Below are positions 12,694-24,886 of a stretch of DNA of 64,000 nt, piece by piece. How positions within the stretch are numbered: position 1 is the stretch's first letter; every line of letters begins with the position of its first letter. Under the pieces are notes generated by a model. The model saw nothing but the letters and a program-made list of their open reading frames with translations, was not told the DNA's origin and did no database searches. The DNA is from Sipunculus nudus (taxonomy: Eukaryota; Annelida; Sipuncula; Golfingiida; Sipunculidae): positions 15,455,479 to 15,519,478 of the forward strand of contig CM049321.1 in assembly GCA_026874595.1 (NCBI GenBank), given 5' to 3'. The position numbers and the translations under genes are program-made.

Positions 12694-15033
12694 GTAAGTA
12701 ACATAAGCCCATGAGCAGATCATGCTGGTATAAGGATTATAGTTACACTTATTACAAGCATAACTGACATACATGTATAACTTTTATAATGACGACTAAT
12801 ATTGAAGAACAAACAGCCGACTTACAATTAAACCTTCTTGTTTATGTTCAAGACTTTAGAAATCATATTTTTATTATTATCTTTCTGTACAAGACTGAAG
12901 TTTACAAATCTCAGACTATTCGTTTAATGCTTTAAAATACATTTCCACCTTAGTGAAAATTCCATGAAATTCATTTGTGATATTGATTGTCTGTCTTTCG
13001 TTCGTCTGTTAACTTCATTGGCTAAAATGGCACTGGATAATAAATAGGAATTCGTTTCTTCAAGCGTATTTAATTAGAAGTATTCATATAAAGGGTTTAT
13101 CGAAATGCGGCGTATCAAACTTAATTATATTATTGAAACTCAAGGCATGAGCACCACGGTATAAAACACTAAGCCTGTCATGTTATACTTCCATCTTTTG
13201 AAGTTGTTCGCTGGTCATTATAGAGCTATTTTTCATTATTGTTTATATCACACTTCTACTTTGAAGAAAATTGGTTTATCCTCTTCACGGAAAGAGTACA
13301 TATTTCAAACAAAATTGAAAACAGATTTAAAGAAACACGTTGCATGAACAAACCAATAGAGGCAAAGATATCGTAATGATATTTGACAAATATGTATTTT
13401 TCTTTTTAATTTTTATGAATCAATGCAAAATATATATACCCCAAAGGAGTAAAGGTATTGCCACTTCCCAATTGTTCAAAACCGCAAAATCCACCGTTAA
13501 ACCGCAACAAATACATGTATAGGTGGCGTTGTCTGTGCTCTTTTTTAATGGTCAAGAATTTTCTCTGTTTTGAGACTATCAACTGATAGCAATGTTATCA
13601 GTTCTGCTGTGCATGGATAGGTTTCCACCATATTGTTTCGGATTCCAAACGCCTGGATATTTTCTCCAGTACTATTTAGACGTCAAGTCAACAGTTACTG
13701 TTGTTGCCCCGCAGATTACGGACAAGGTGACACCTCTTTCTGTAAGTTTGACTTTAATTTCATGATTTTAGCGCAGGACAGTGGATGACTCAAAATAACC
13801 GTGCAATGAGTAAATGTAGAGGACCCCTTCCTTGTACCAGTAATTTGATGACCGCTGTTTGTGAGACGATCGGGGATCACAGAAGATATTAATGTGAACA
13901 TCTGGTCAGTTCCGCAGCTGTGTCAGATGTAAACAAGCAGGACCCGTCAGCTGGCGCGGTGCATGCAGGGATGGATAAGATGCATATACCCCCCCCCCCC
14001 CCCCCACCACCACCACAACCAACAACAACAACTCCCATAAATAGAAAAGGAAAATAAAAAAAGGGATATTATTATTATTATTATTATTATGGATACGGTA
14101 TCAAATTAATATATCCATTGCAATAACATTAACTACTGAAAGTAAACCTTTGCTTAGTCTGTTGCATGACCGGTTCCTTCCCGTCTTCCTGTCATGTTTA
14201 AATATACAATCTACCTAATCATTCTATAAATTTTCTTGAGCATTAGATTTGTTATAATTAACATCTCATTTGAGGAACTGGACCGCCTCCTTTTTAGCCA
14301 CAAAAATAACTAAAACACCCAGGAGCAATTCAGAATCCAAAGTATTCATGGGTCTATATATTCATGGATGGATGCATATCTGAATCAGACCCACCACCGA
14401 AAAAAACTTTCTAGATCCACCCCTCTGTGCCAGCACACAGTCCACTGTGAAAACTAGAATAACAGCGGCGGAGCGCATACCTCTGCCAAAGCAAATAAAA
14501 AAAGCCCTGGCTTCACCTGTCTCAGAACTGCATCTTTACTAAAATTAAATCGGTTCTTCCCTAATACCTGTCCTACCTAGTGCTGGAGCGATACATTATA
14601 TCTTACGACGTAACAATACAACGATACTCCTTCATTAAGCGATACACTATACGATACCTATAATGTTTATTAAATTCAGATTCAGAAGCTTTAATAACAG
14701 TATTATTGTTTATAAACTTTGAATTGTTGCTTAATAAGTAGGCGTATAGCTCTTGCAGCCTCGATCGCGGATGCTGTGCATTTGTTATTCCCGGACCAGA
14801 CTGTTGCGATGGTGTCTTTATCCATTGAGTATAACTTATTTTTCCCCCGATGTACTAAGAGTGTTACACTCGGGTGCCACACGCACAAGGCCCGTCCGTG
14901 TAACACCAATAAAAACCCGCCAGTCTCACATATAAACCAGATGTTTACAGTAGTATTTACAGACACTGTCGGTTCTCCCCTACGTGCTTCCATCATGTTC
15001 CCTTTAATGAAGGCAAAGCGCGTGGATAAAGCG
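12694..15033. other. non-coding interval with homopolymer tracts
   Basis: Holds a C run at about 13,988-14,005 followed by CAC/AAC repeats and (TTA)n at about 14,068-14,090. No recognisable gene; short ORFs have no splice or motif support. Confidence 0.4.
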
Positions 15034-15457
15034 AAGGTATACTGTGGTTGCCTTTTTGTTCGCGAGGGTTTTAATTTCGCGATATTCGCGAATGGGAAAT
15101 AATCGCGAAAATGAAACCATCGGGAATAATTGGCCCATTGAGTATATGCATCTTATTCAGTGAAACAAATACTTGTATGAGAATAGGTTAGCACAGTGAG
15201 AAATGTTAAAAAATAAATTACGTTACCTTAAATTTGAACTTAACTACCGGTGCTGGGTGTACGGAACCATCGTTATATGAGTAGAATATCACAAACTCAT
15301 GACTCATTCTCATTTTATAATACACACAGGTATGGCTCTACCAGATATATAATATAGGTTCTGGTGAGATCGCGAAAATGAAACCCTCGTGAAACATTCA
15401 AAATGGAGAAATCGCGAAATTCAAGCCTCGCGAATATGAAGCCAACCAAAGTATCTT
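15034..15457. mobile_element. MITE-like element with TTCGCGA-rich inverted ends, copy 1
   Basis: The left end reads AAGGTATACTGTGGTTGCC and the right end, reverse-complemented, AAGATACTTTGGTTGGC, both followed inward by TTCGCGAGG and several TCGCGA motifs. About 425 bp with no transposase ORF. A second copy with the same layout lies at about 21.8-22.3 kb. Target duplication not resolved, superfamily unknown. Confidence 0.6.
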
Positions 15458-17182
15458 ACTCTACACGAGGAAAATAGGTCACTGATCACGTGGTAGATGT
15501 GTTCAGGCTCTTTTATAAAGCTTTTAATTAGGAAACACAAACAATTTGTTGGTCTATGGATTCGAAGCTTTTAAAAAATCGCCTGCTTGCAATTCGTAGA
15601 AATGTTTTTATTTTTGTTGTGGCCTGAATAGTGTTAAAAATAGCTTTTCTCCTGAGGAAACCCTAACGAAACATGATGGAATTCAAATGTCGTGAGACAC
15701 TGCTTTATCTATAACGTAGACTGACTGCTTCTTCCATCACCATGGTGATTTATGTATTGCAACCTCTTATCAATGTTGCAGATACAATTTAAGAAAATGT
15801 TAAAGTAAAAGAGTGGAAGCGCGAACAGCAAAATGAAATTTATCATAAAACATGTATGCGCCAGAAATATTAATTAATTAATTAACTAATTAAGTCATTT
15901 ATTTGTTCGAGCACGTTTTCTATAGAACAACGTTAAATAATTTGATTGGAGGTAAGTATATTATATTCACATTTTTTTCTTTCCTTTCACATTAATTAAA
16001 AATAATATCTTAATTCTACACTTATTCGGAAATACAACGAAGAATTTATTTTACTTCTATGAATCAGGTCTTCAAATAATGGGTCATGTTTTAAAGGGAC
16101 CTGTTCCGATATTTAACGTATATTAACTTAAGGTAATCCCTTGAACCTCGACGCACTAAGATTGCCTGTTTTGTTTAAATCCACTTCTTTAGAACATATG
16201 GGGCCGCAAAAAATATATATAAAAAGTTAAACAAACACATCCAGAGTTTTTCAGGGAGTGTTTTGCATATAGCGATAGTTCAAATTTTGCATATTTGCAA
16301 CCTTTAACCCTAGATCATTGTTTTTCTTTGTTTGACAACATTGCTGTGTTTATTTGCAGCTTGTAGATAAACAATCTCATATACATCCGTCAAATAGGCA
16401 CAATATGAACTTTCAAACAGGAACTGTTCAGCATTTATTACTTTGTCCTCAAAGTAAGCCAGAAAACACATGAATAATATAGAACAGGTAGGGAAACTGC
16501 TGGCTGTATGCGTTTTATACGTGTCAATGTACATGCGTTTATATTCGCTTTCAGTTAGGTCACGCAAGTGTCTATATGTCTAATGCCTAATGTACATGTT
16601 CGAACGTGATGCATGTATCTGGATTCAGTCTAGTTCATTATGATATGTCGTGTTTGTTGTTCTGACAATGTATGATCGTAACTCGCTGTCTGTTTATGCA
16701 GCATGTTTATCAGCAGAGAACATGTGAGGATGACAATCCAATGAAGTACCGACAGAACCCCCACCCACCCGTGCATAAGGACTTCCGCTGTTGTTCTCCT
16801 ACCCCCCCCCCCCCCCCCCCATCCCATCTCCGATGAATCCAAGGTCAAAATCAATCTCTCCGAATATAGTTAACCTTTCTCCCGTCACATATTATGACAT
16901 TATTGATTTCATTATGGGAACATTATGCACGATTTATACCAATTCAGTGAGATAGTTTACACATGCAATAGCCTAAATTTTCTTAAAATGAATTGAGATT
17001 TGAATGTTATTGAGAAAAACATTATAAAACTATAAAATTATTTGAAAGAATGAAATCGAAATTTAAATATTGTGTTTCAAAACCATGAAAATTAAGGGTG
17101 AAAGGGGGGGGGGGGTAATGATCCTTTGTCCATCACCCTAAAATTATTAACATCTCCCTCTCTCCCTCACTCTCTCTCTAAT

Positions 17183-17194
17183 TATATATATATA

Positions 17195-17237
<43 letters not shown>
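17183..17237. repeat. (TA)n microsatellite
   Basis: About 55 bp of TA, interrupted once by TT, preceded by CTCTCT. Confidence 0.95.
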
Positions 17238-17238
<1 letters not shown>

Positions 17239-17545
17239 GTGTGTACATACACGTATGTTATGCTTAAACCAGCAAGTACATTTAAACAAATAATAACAAT
17301 TGTTAAATGCACCCTGTACACAAGAAATACACCTCACAAACACGTGCGAAGAAGAGCCATTATGACCTCCACTCTATACAAATATTTGATTGAAAGGCTA
17401 CCCCAGTATGAAAGATAACTCGAAAAGTTTACCCAGAATTCCCATTTCCTGTCTATCCATATATCTTGTCACTCAGTAAGACTAATCTACTTCGAGCTCC
17501 CGGCGCCTCCTGGGAAATATCTCGCTTAATTGGCATTCTTGTTTT

Positions 17546-17589
17546 ACAGGTGCGTATACACATCTGGTATATCGTTAATACGCACCTGT
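17546..17589. repeat. perfect 12-bp inverted repeat with E-box cores
   Basis: ACAGGTGCGTAT (17,546-17,557) is exactly complementary to ATACGCACCTGT (17,578-17,589) across a 20-nt loop. Each arm contains CAGGTG/CACCTG, an E-box core. Confidence 0.8.
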
Positions 17590-17746
17590 TTGGCGGGCAC
17601 TGATATATACGTAACTCTAATGGTCAAGATTACGTATAGTGATATCTGCCTCATGGGATTGGTTTGAGGTGCCCCTTACTTTCTAGGGGTTTCTGTACAA
17701 AGTACCTGTTTGACCCAATAAGACTGTTCATGGAGATAAACCACAA

Positions 17747-18983
17747 TTTTTAGCTGAGATGACTGAAAGTCATCTGAGCTATAGCGATCACACATTGTCC
17801 GTCGTCCGTCTTTAGTGCCTGACTGTGTGTCTGTCTGTCTGTAAACAGGGCACAAATCGTAACCATTAGACCTGGAATCTTCTACCTTATAATCCAGTCA
17901 GTTCCATGAAAAATCACCTTCGAAATCTGAAATTAGATCTCTGTTACCCATATCCTCTAAGCTATGGGGCTCATAAATACCCCATCAGAATAATTAAAAA
18001 AAAAGATAAAAAAAGTCCAGTATCTGAATAACTAATGCATTGATCATCACCATTCTTTGCATGCTTATTGATTAAGGAGTGTTTCATCAGTTCCTGCAGC
18101 ATGGTGGCACTACCTGTATTTTATTTTTGAATTTTCACGCATTATTTACTATTTTTGAGACCTTTAAGGCTGCGGTCGTCCTTTAACAGGGCACACATCT
18201 TAACCGATCGACCTGGAATCTTTACCTACCTGACATCCTAGGAGGTCCATAACCCCCCCCCCAATAATAAAAAAAATTATACAAAAGCTCCAGTTTCTGT
18301 ATAACTAATTCCTTGATCATTATGATTCTTCGCATGTCTATTGATCTGTATATTTTCGGATTTTTATGCTTTTTTAGCCCAGTTGACTAAAAGTCCTCAG
18401 AAACCTGAAATTAGGTCACTGTGACCTATATTCTTCGAGTTACAGAGCGTTTTTAACACCCCCAGAATAAATAAAAATACACACTAATTGCCAGATTCCT
18501 CAGGAACAGCTTGATGGATTGTCATCAAATTTGATGTGCTTATGGGTCTTAATAAACCTTATTAGCTACTGAGCATGAATGGTGACTAAATTATCTTAAT
18601 TTTAATTAATTTTACCTGTTTATTTTTAGAACACTAGGTCTGTTAACAAGGCACAATTGTACCCGTAAAGGCCAGAAACATGAACCTCTGAATCCTGAGA
18701 GTTCCTCAAAAGTTCTCCTCAGAAACCAGAAATGAGGTTACTGTGACCTACAGTCTACGAGTTACAGGACGTGTTTGAGCACCCCAGAAATATTGTAACA
18801 AGTATATACAAATGACCGGATTTCTCAGGAAAGGCTGGATGGCTTGTTCTTAAATTTTGTGTGCTTATGGGTCTTGATGAACTTCAGCTTATATGGATGA
18901 ATGATGATGCCACCTACAGTTTCTTAATTAGCTGGCTGTGCATGGGACATATTGTCAACATGTCAGTCGGCTGAGCGTCATGA
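17747..18983 (+). repeat. AGCTGAG-type dispersed repeat, copy A
   Basis: Begins TTTTAGCTGAGATGACTGAAAG, then GAGCTATAGCGATC and TTGTCCGTCGTCCGTC, and ends TCAGTCGGCTGAGCGTCATGAC. The same start and end flank copy B (about 32,792-35,232), and the start recurs in reverse at 45,045-45,162. The body repeats phrases such as ccagaaacctgaaattaggtcactgtgacct about every 300-350 bp. No protein reading frame survives. Confidence 0.75.
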
Positions 18984-21502
18984 CTATTGAGTCTCTAATT
19001 TCGTCAATAAGTTTATAATACTTATCATATAGTTATAATATTTTCCTCAATTATATTGCAATTATGCATCTAATATTGAGAATAATGTAGGGATATCGAA
19101 TGTGTCAATGTCTTACTGATTTTGCATGAATGATAACCTATGTAAAAATAATATTCGATTTTAAAAATTAACAGAATTTATGTCTGTGAAAAGAAATTAA
19201 TATATTTCAAAATACGTGGTGGGAGCAAAGAAAATCATGATATTCCGAGAGAGAGATTCTATCCTGAGTGTCCTAAGGGGGACGGGTGTCCTGGAAAATG
19301 CGCGGGTTTCCTTGCTTCTGTCGGTAAGCCTGCTCCTTTGGACTGTCCTCCTCACAGTGCTATGTCCCCGCATTGATGCTGAGTCTCTCTCTCTCCTTCT
19401 TTCTTTCTCTCTCCCTCTCTCTCTCTCTGACATACATGCACATCAAGGACATTTTATAAAATGTTCGCAATGGACAAAAGGTTGTCTAAACTGAGGTTAA
19501 CTTAAATCCCTTCCTTGTGTCTTTTCTTGAGTGGAAAGTTTTATTTTGGCTAATATATTTTGACTGTTTAGTATGAAATGTAATAGCCATGACAACATGT
19601 CTCAACATGGCCTTTTTTCAAATAAAAGATGATAATAGGCTGATGCATTAGAGTCATGACATCTATCATATTTGAATGCACTAAATTTTAGTCACTCTTA
19701 CAAAATACCAGAATTTGACATGGGGAAAAAGTTATCGTCACTTTTCGCTTATCGGAAAACTCACTAATGCCTATTGCATGCTTCATCGACACTGTCTTTT
19801 GTGAGGTAGGAGGAGAGCACAGAACTCAAAGCCTGGCGATCAGATCTCAAATCATATCGGTGGTTCAGGTCCACACCCAGTGTGAGCGCTCTGTAGGCAT
19901 AATGAGAAGGCTGTTCCCGACAGCCGTGTTTCACTCAAAAAGGAATGCGTCTTTTTGGGGTCCCTCGGTGTTAACCACTAAAGCCCGACGGGTGCGGTAG
20001 ACAACAGGCCTGGGTCGCACCAGGCTATAAAATAAAATGAAAGGAAGCACGTTCTAACGCCCTGTTACGTAGAACCAGACCAAAAAAAGGATCTGAACAG
20101 ATTTGCATACCTAGGGTTAGACTCGGATAAGACAGCATACAAAATGGAGACGGGTACCCATAAAAAAAAGGGAGAAAATGTTTCAAAAAGAGCTGCAAGA
20201 GAAATGTTAAGTTTAGTCATGCAGCCACATACTAAGCCTCACTCAGGTGGAACGATGAAATTGCGGATGTGATTGACCTCGTCGGTAACATCTGTATCAT
20301 AGAGAGCTGGAATGTTAACAATAAAAACGAGTGTACCCCTTCGCCTTTCGTTTAGGCCTCCGGCTTCGTGCCGCACCCGGTCACCTCCTGTTTACAGCGA
20401 GTAACGTCGGCTGATGCAATTTACGGGGAGATGTTTTTAATTTCATCTTCGCTGTCTTAGCCATACGTTACCTTACGGAAGGGTTGATTTGCTAAATTAC
20501 TTACATATCTTGAGGCGGGTTTTTAACACCTATAGGTCAAGTAGTTAATTAGCCCAAAAGCATTCTTCCCCCATTTCCCACTCACTTGAATCGCTATATG
20601 TAAGTACTAAACACATGTATATGCGGTACAGGCCTGTATCTAGTATAGTTAAGGTGATGAAAGAAGTGTCATGTTAGTATATTTGCTGTGACGTATAAGC
20701 AAAACTTAGAAGATAGAAAGCGGATGCACTTTTCATGCGGTATGCGGCCAGTAAGGGTTAAGGGTTTTCTCGTCAAACTACAATTCAGAACCAATTTTGT
20801 AATGATATTTTCCTACAATGTTTGACCGTTTAAATAGTCGGCAGAGGATTGATTGTTTATTTTCCACACTCGGATTATCATTATGATTAAGCAAAGACAG
20901 TATTTGCCATGATGAGTTAGTAACGAGTCTGACACTAAAATGGTATCAATATAAGTGGTACAGATTAAGAGGAAAAAGAGTGAATGTTGCACACACAGAA
21001 AAAATCTGCGGTCATGCATATTACATATATTATCAAATACATATGGTGATTGCGTGTACAGCCGAATGATCACTCTCGATTTCTTCCAGATGTTCCTATA
21101 CGAAACTAGTGTAAATAGTAATATTATGCAGTCATATATGATAATTAACATAGATACCATGCACATTACAAATGAACCAGATTGTTTATTTTTTTTTCAG
21201 TTTGCAGTGATGCTTTAAATCTTTAACCAGTTGGCCTTTCTGGTATATAGATGCTTTCAGTAAAAGTACTTGTTCAGAGTTTGTATAAAGTAAATGAAAT
21301 TTATTAATTACTTTTTACTCGTAAAAATTAGGAATTTGTTATGTGATTGTAATTGAAATTGTACAATTGTCACCATTAGTTCTCAAAATATTTAGAACCA
21401 GTCTATAATTCTAATTATAAATAGATTTCGTTTCCAATATATAAATATTAATCTCTGACAAGCAGGGGGATGATTACATTGACTAGCTGCTCGCTAGAAA
21501 AT

Positions 21503-21533
<31 letters not shown>

Positions 21534-21832
21534 TATATAGACTCGTTCCTGATTCTATTATCGCTCAAAGTAGGCCACTGTTCACTGAAACATGTGACTT
21601 TCTATGGACAGACGTCAATAATGTTATCTACATTGTTTTTGTTAAAAATCATGACTTTATGAACTGATATTCCTATTAATATCTCGTTAACTTGTATATG
21701 TCTAGCTCATATACATGGTCTTGGCTATTTTTATTTTCTTTTCTGGTTTTTTTTTTTTTTTTTTTTTGCTATCTTGACCGTTTCTACCAGATACGGGTAT
21801 GGGCATTGTAAGAGGGACATATCAATGTTTCA
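18984..21832. other. non-coding interval
   Basis: Contains a CT-rich tract at about 19,384-19,428 and mixed AT-rich DNA. A G run lies at about 21,517-21,532 after TGTGTGTG, and a T run at about 21,749-21,768. Short ORFs here show no family motifs. Confidence 0.4.
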
Positions 21833-22275
21833 CACAATGTGGTTCGCATCATATACGCGGGATTAAATATTCGCGACTTTCATTTATATGTACATTTCTC
21901 GACCTTAAAAACATTAGCTTAGACCATTTACATAACCACTATTATACCAGTTACCTAATATGCATGAAAATATTAGCAGTTATAATAGAGAACCCATCGG
22001 AAATGTGGAAATTCATCTTTTATATTGAGAGATATACAAAACATCTGATATCATTAATAATAATATCAACCTTTGATTTACGGGTAATAAAAATATATTT
22101 TAAATCAATACTTGCGCTACCTGACTTAGTATACATGAGGCGATGATGAGCTTTACAGTATAAAAGGCCGTTCACCTGTGTACGAGTCGCCATATTCACG
22201 ATGTTTTTTTTTTTATTTTCGCGATCATGGCGCATTTTAACCCTTCGAGAATATAAAACCAGCCACTATATATGT
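21833..22275. mobile_element. MITE-like element with TTCGCGA-rich inverted ends, copy 2
   Basis: The left end (acaatgtggttcgc, then cgcgggattaaatattcgcgac) and the right end (ttttcgcgatcatg to accagccactatatatg) match the two ends of the 15.0-kb copy in order and orientation. About 443 bp. More diverged than copy 1 and without an element-encoded gene. Confidence 0.5.
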
Positions 22276-24653
22276 TAAAGGCAGCCTCAGTTCACTCTGT
22301 GTGAACAACCTTGGTGATTTTCGTGTTTGTTTAAGGAACGCTAACCTTAAAACACGTACTCCCCCGTTAATAGAAAAATCTTGATTCCCTTCAATGTATG
22401 AAGATGTATAGAATAATATACCGTGATACCCGCGAGCTGGCTAATGGCCGGCTTATGTCTGCACTACAGGCGCCTAAAGGGGGGGCTGACGGAGGATTAA
22501 TCACCCGCGTGTGCAAGGGGTGAAGCCCGCGGATAAACACCTTGATTAGCGGGGCCTTATCTCTGCCGCCAGGGGAGGATCAAGCACTGATTGAGCGCGG
22601 GTGGTTGCAAAAATACATCTGTTTGTTGGTGTGACGGGTAAACAACATGCCGGTCAGTCTGTGGTGGTAAGATTTAATTGTCCTCTAAAGCTGTTAATGG
22701 AGAAGTAAACGAGATGCGGTGTTTAGAGCGAGGTACTGCCAAATGTAGGTTTCCTGGTGATGCTACGCCGGTAGTTTAAAACAAATGTGGAAGTCCATTT
22801 TCACTGTTCATCATAAAATTTATTTCTTGCACATACCCCCCCCCCCCCCCCCAAAAAAAAAAAAAATTTCGATTCTGTACGGATGCTTAAGGTATGAAAC
22901 AGTTCAGTTATTGACTTGTTGAGGACAAAACATCCCACTAAATCCTATTGAAAACAATTTGAGTAAATTTGATTATAATTGGGACTTTTTAATGTAATGA
23001 AGTCTTGGTGATATCAGGGCTGCCACAATCCAGTGCGCATTTTCTACCTGCACTGCACATTTTATTTGCCATTAAAAGCTTACATCTACAAACCCCTGAG
23101 GTCTAGGCCTTTTGCACAATTTTAAAGATAAATTCTGACATTGAGCTTTTTATACTGAAAATTTATTGTTTCTACAGTAAATCAAGACTTTACTACTTCC
23201 CACAATCCTGATCCGAATGCAGTGAAGCCAAAATTATACCTCCAGGCAATCCCTTATAAGGATTTGGACAATATGTCTTTGATTAGCCACAGAAATAAAA
23301 AAAAAATATTGACTGAAACTTTCAATTATTTTTGAGATAATGCTAAACATACGTGAAAATCAAACAAAGGGTTTTTTAAGGCTACATGAAATAATGGCTA
23401 GAGCTAACCAGAGCAAGTCAAGCCATTCACTTTGTTATCCTTATTATGGCTTTGCGACCCCGGGGCCATGGGTATAAACAGGACCACGTGGTCTGAGACT
23501 CCGTAGTCCAACGCAATAACCACTTTGTTACGTCCTATCCCTGTGTATTGGTGGTTAGATTTGTTTCTCATGCCCCCCCCCCCCCCGCACTCCCACGTAC
23601 CACTGGATCGGTCCCTGAACTAGCACATTTATCACGTCTGAGTTATGACTCAATAAACGGGGAATTCAAGTTAAACAGAAGGAAATGTTTTCCAGGAATT
23701 GTTGTTTTCTTACTACCCACTGGGTCAGGCAGGTGGGTAGATTCATGTTTATATCAGTTTGACCCGAGTGGTCCCGGCCCTAACGAGGAACACCATCAAC
23801 AGATGTGATTAATGCTCGGCACAACGGGCTGGTTATTTAAACAGTTTATCTTAGGTCTCCTGCTGAATACCTTACAGACCTGAAGCCCCGCCTGCGGGGT
23901 CATTGCGTCCAACATGGGTTTTTCTTTGTGTAGTTTACCAGTGAACACACACATACCCAAGCGCGCCTGATGTGACGTACTTCTCGCCTCTAGCGGCGTA
24001 CGTCCAGTTGTTGAGTACTAGGCCGGAGGAGGGGTTAAAATCAATCTAAAAATGTTTAATTTTTTTTGTTGCGTATTTCCAGGTAGCCCACGTGAGGAAA
24101 ATGTATTGCACACAATGGACGCGCCAATGTTCACTTATCTTTCTCCGGCGTAAACTAATTATTGAGTACCAACATAGCTTGATATGGACTATACCACATG
24201 AAGATACAGTGAATGGAAGTAATATTCTGACACGCTTAAGGATATTGTGTGTTTGTGGGTTCTGATGTGGCCTACATAAAGCCCTTCCTTGACGACTAAC
24301 ACAACTTTTGTCCTGATAAGGCCTACTGTTCTGGAGAAGGAGGTAGTTAGGATTAACTTCCTCTCCCCCCCCCCCCCCCCATGGTGTTCTTTTCCCCTGG
24401 TAAGCCTACTGCGTACACGTAGGCGTTCCAAATGAGGAAACATCGATATGTATACACACAAATATATATCCATATTTATATATATTCACAGATTTATGCG
24501 GTAGGTGCCTTTGATAAACTAACTTTGTATTGATTATAATACTTATAATTCTTATATTCATTATCACTTTTATAAAAAAAACACAATGAAAATCTAACTA
24601 ATGAGTAACTAGGGTATAATATATATATATAAAGTGAAAATGTATTGTTGCAG
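22276..24653. other. non-coding interval upstream of the arrestin gene
   Basis: Includes a GC-rich island at about 22,425-22,620, C runs at about 22,838-22,852, 23,575-23,586 and 24,365-24,380, and a possible tRNA-derived fragment at about 23,455-23,540. No coding exon was identified. Confidence 0.4.
23455..23540 (-). repeat. possible tRNA-derived SINE head (degenerate)
   Basis: The minus strand reads AGTGGTTATTGCGTTGGACT, close to a tRNA D-arm/A-box. A matching B box downstream is poor, so this is only a weak SINE candidate. Confidence 0.25.
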
Positions 24654-24777
24654 ACATTATCCTGGAGAGTGTTACGGTGTAATCAGTGACGTGACGTCTG
24701 TTCATTACGTCATACCTGCCACGTCCACACCAGTTGCGTTATTCCGTCCATGCTGACGGGTACCTGACGTTGTACCG
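24654..24777 (+). other. 5' untranslated part of the first coding exon of the arrestin gene
   Basis: Lies between a plausible acceptor (tgttgcag, ends 24,653) and the ATG at 24,778. CpG-containing sequence with repeated TGACGT/ACGTCA wording (24,687-24,713), resembling CRE half-sites. Confidence 0.4.
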
Positions 24778-24886
24778 ATGTCGTTGGGATTGAACGTGCA
24801 CCTGACCCAGGGCGCCGCCTACCAGGCAGGTGATGTACTACATGGGACCCTTTACATTTCGCTCAAAGAAGACACTGTGTGTTCAG
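24778..24886 (+). CDS. alpha-arrestin exon 1
   Basis: ATG at 24,778, 36 codons plus one base, donor GTATAA. Encodes MSLGLNVHLTQGAAYQAGDV then LHGTLYISLKEDTVCS, the first strands of arrestin-N. Confidence 0.88.

Larger units (their letters stand above)
15458..17746. other. non-coding interval
   Basis: AT-rich with a C run at about 16,801-16,820, a G run at about 17,105-17,116 and a (TA)n tract at about 17,183-17,237. A 12-bp inverted repeat lies at 17,546-17,589. No gene recognised. Confidence 0.4.

Noticed and set aside
14703-15102. Overlapping ORFs of 97 and 127 codons on opposite strands
   Set aside because: No motifs or splice support; the plus-strand ORF runs into the TIR element at 15,034.
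9586-16110. TTAAAGGGACC-like starts at about 9,588 and 16,093 as piggyBac-type MITE ends
   Set aside because: No opposite-end inverted partner or flanking TTAA pair was found for either site.
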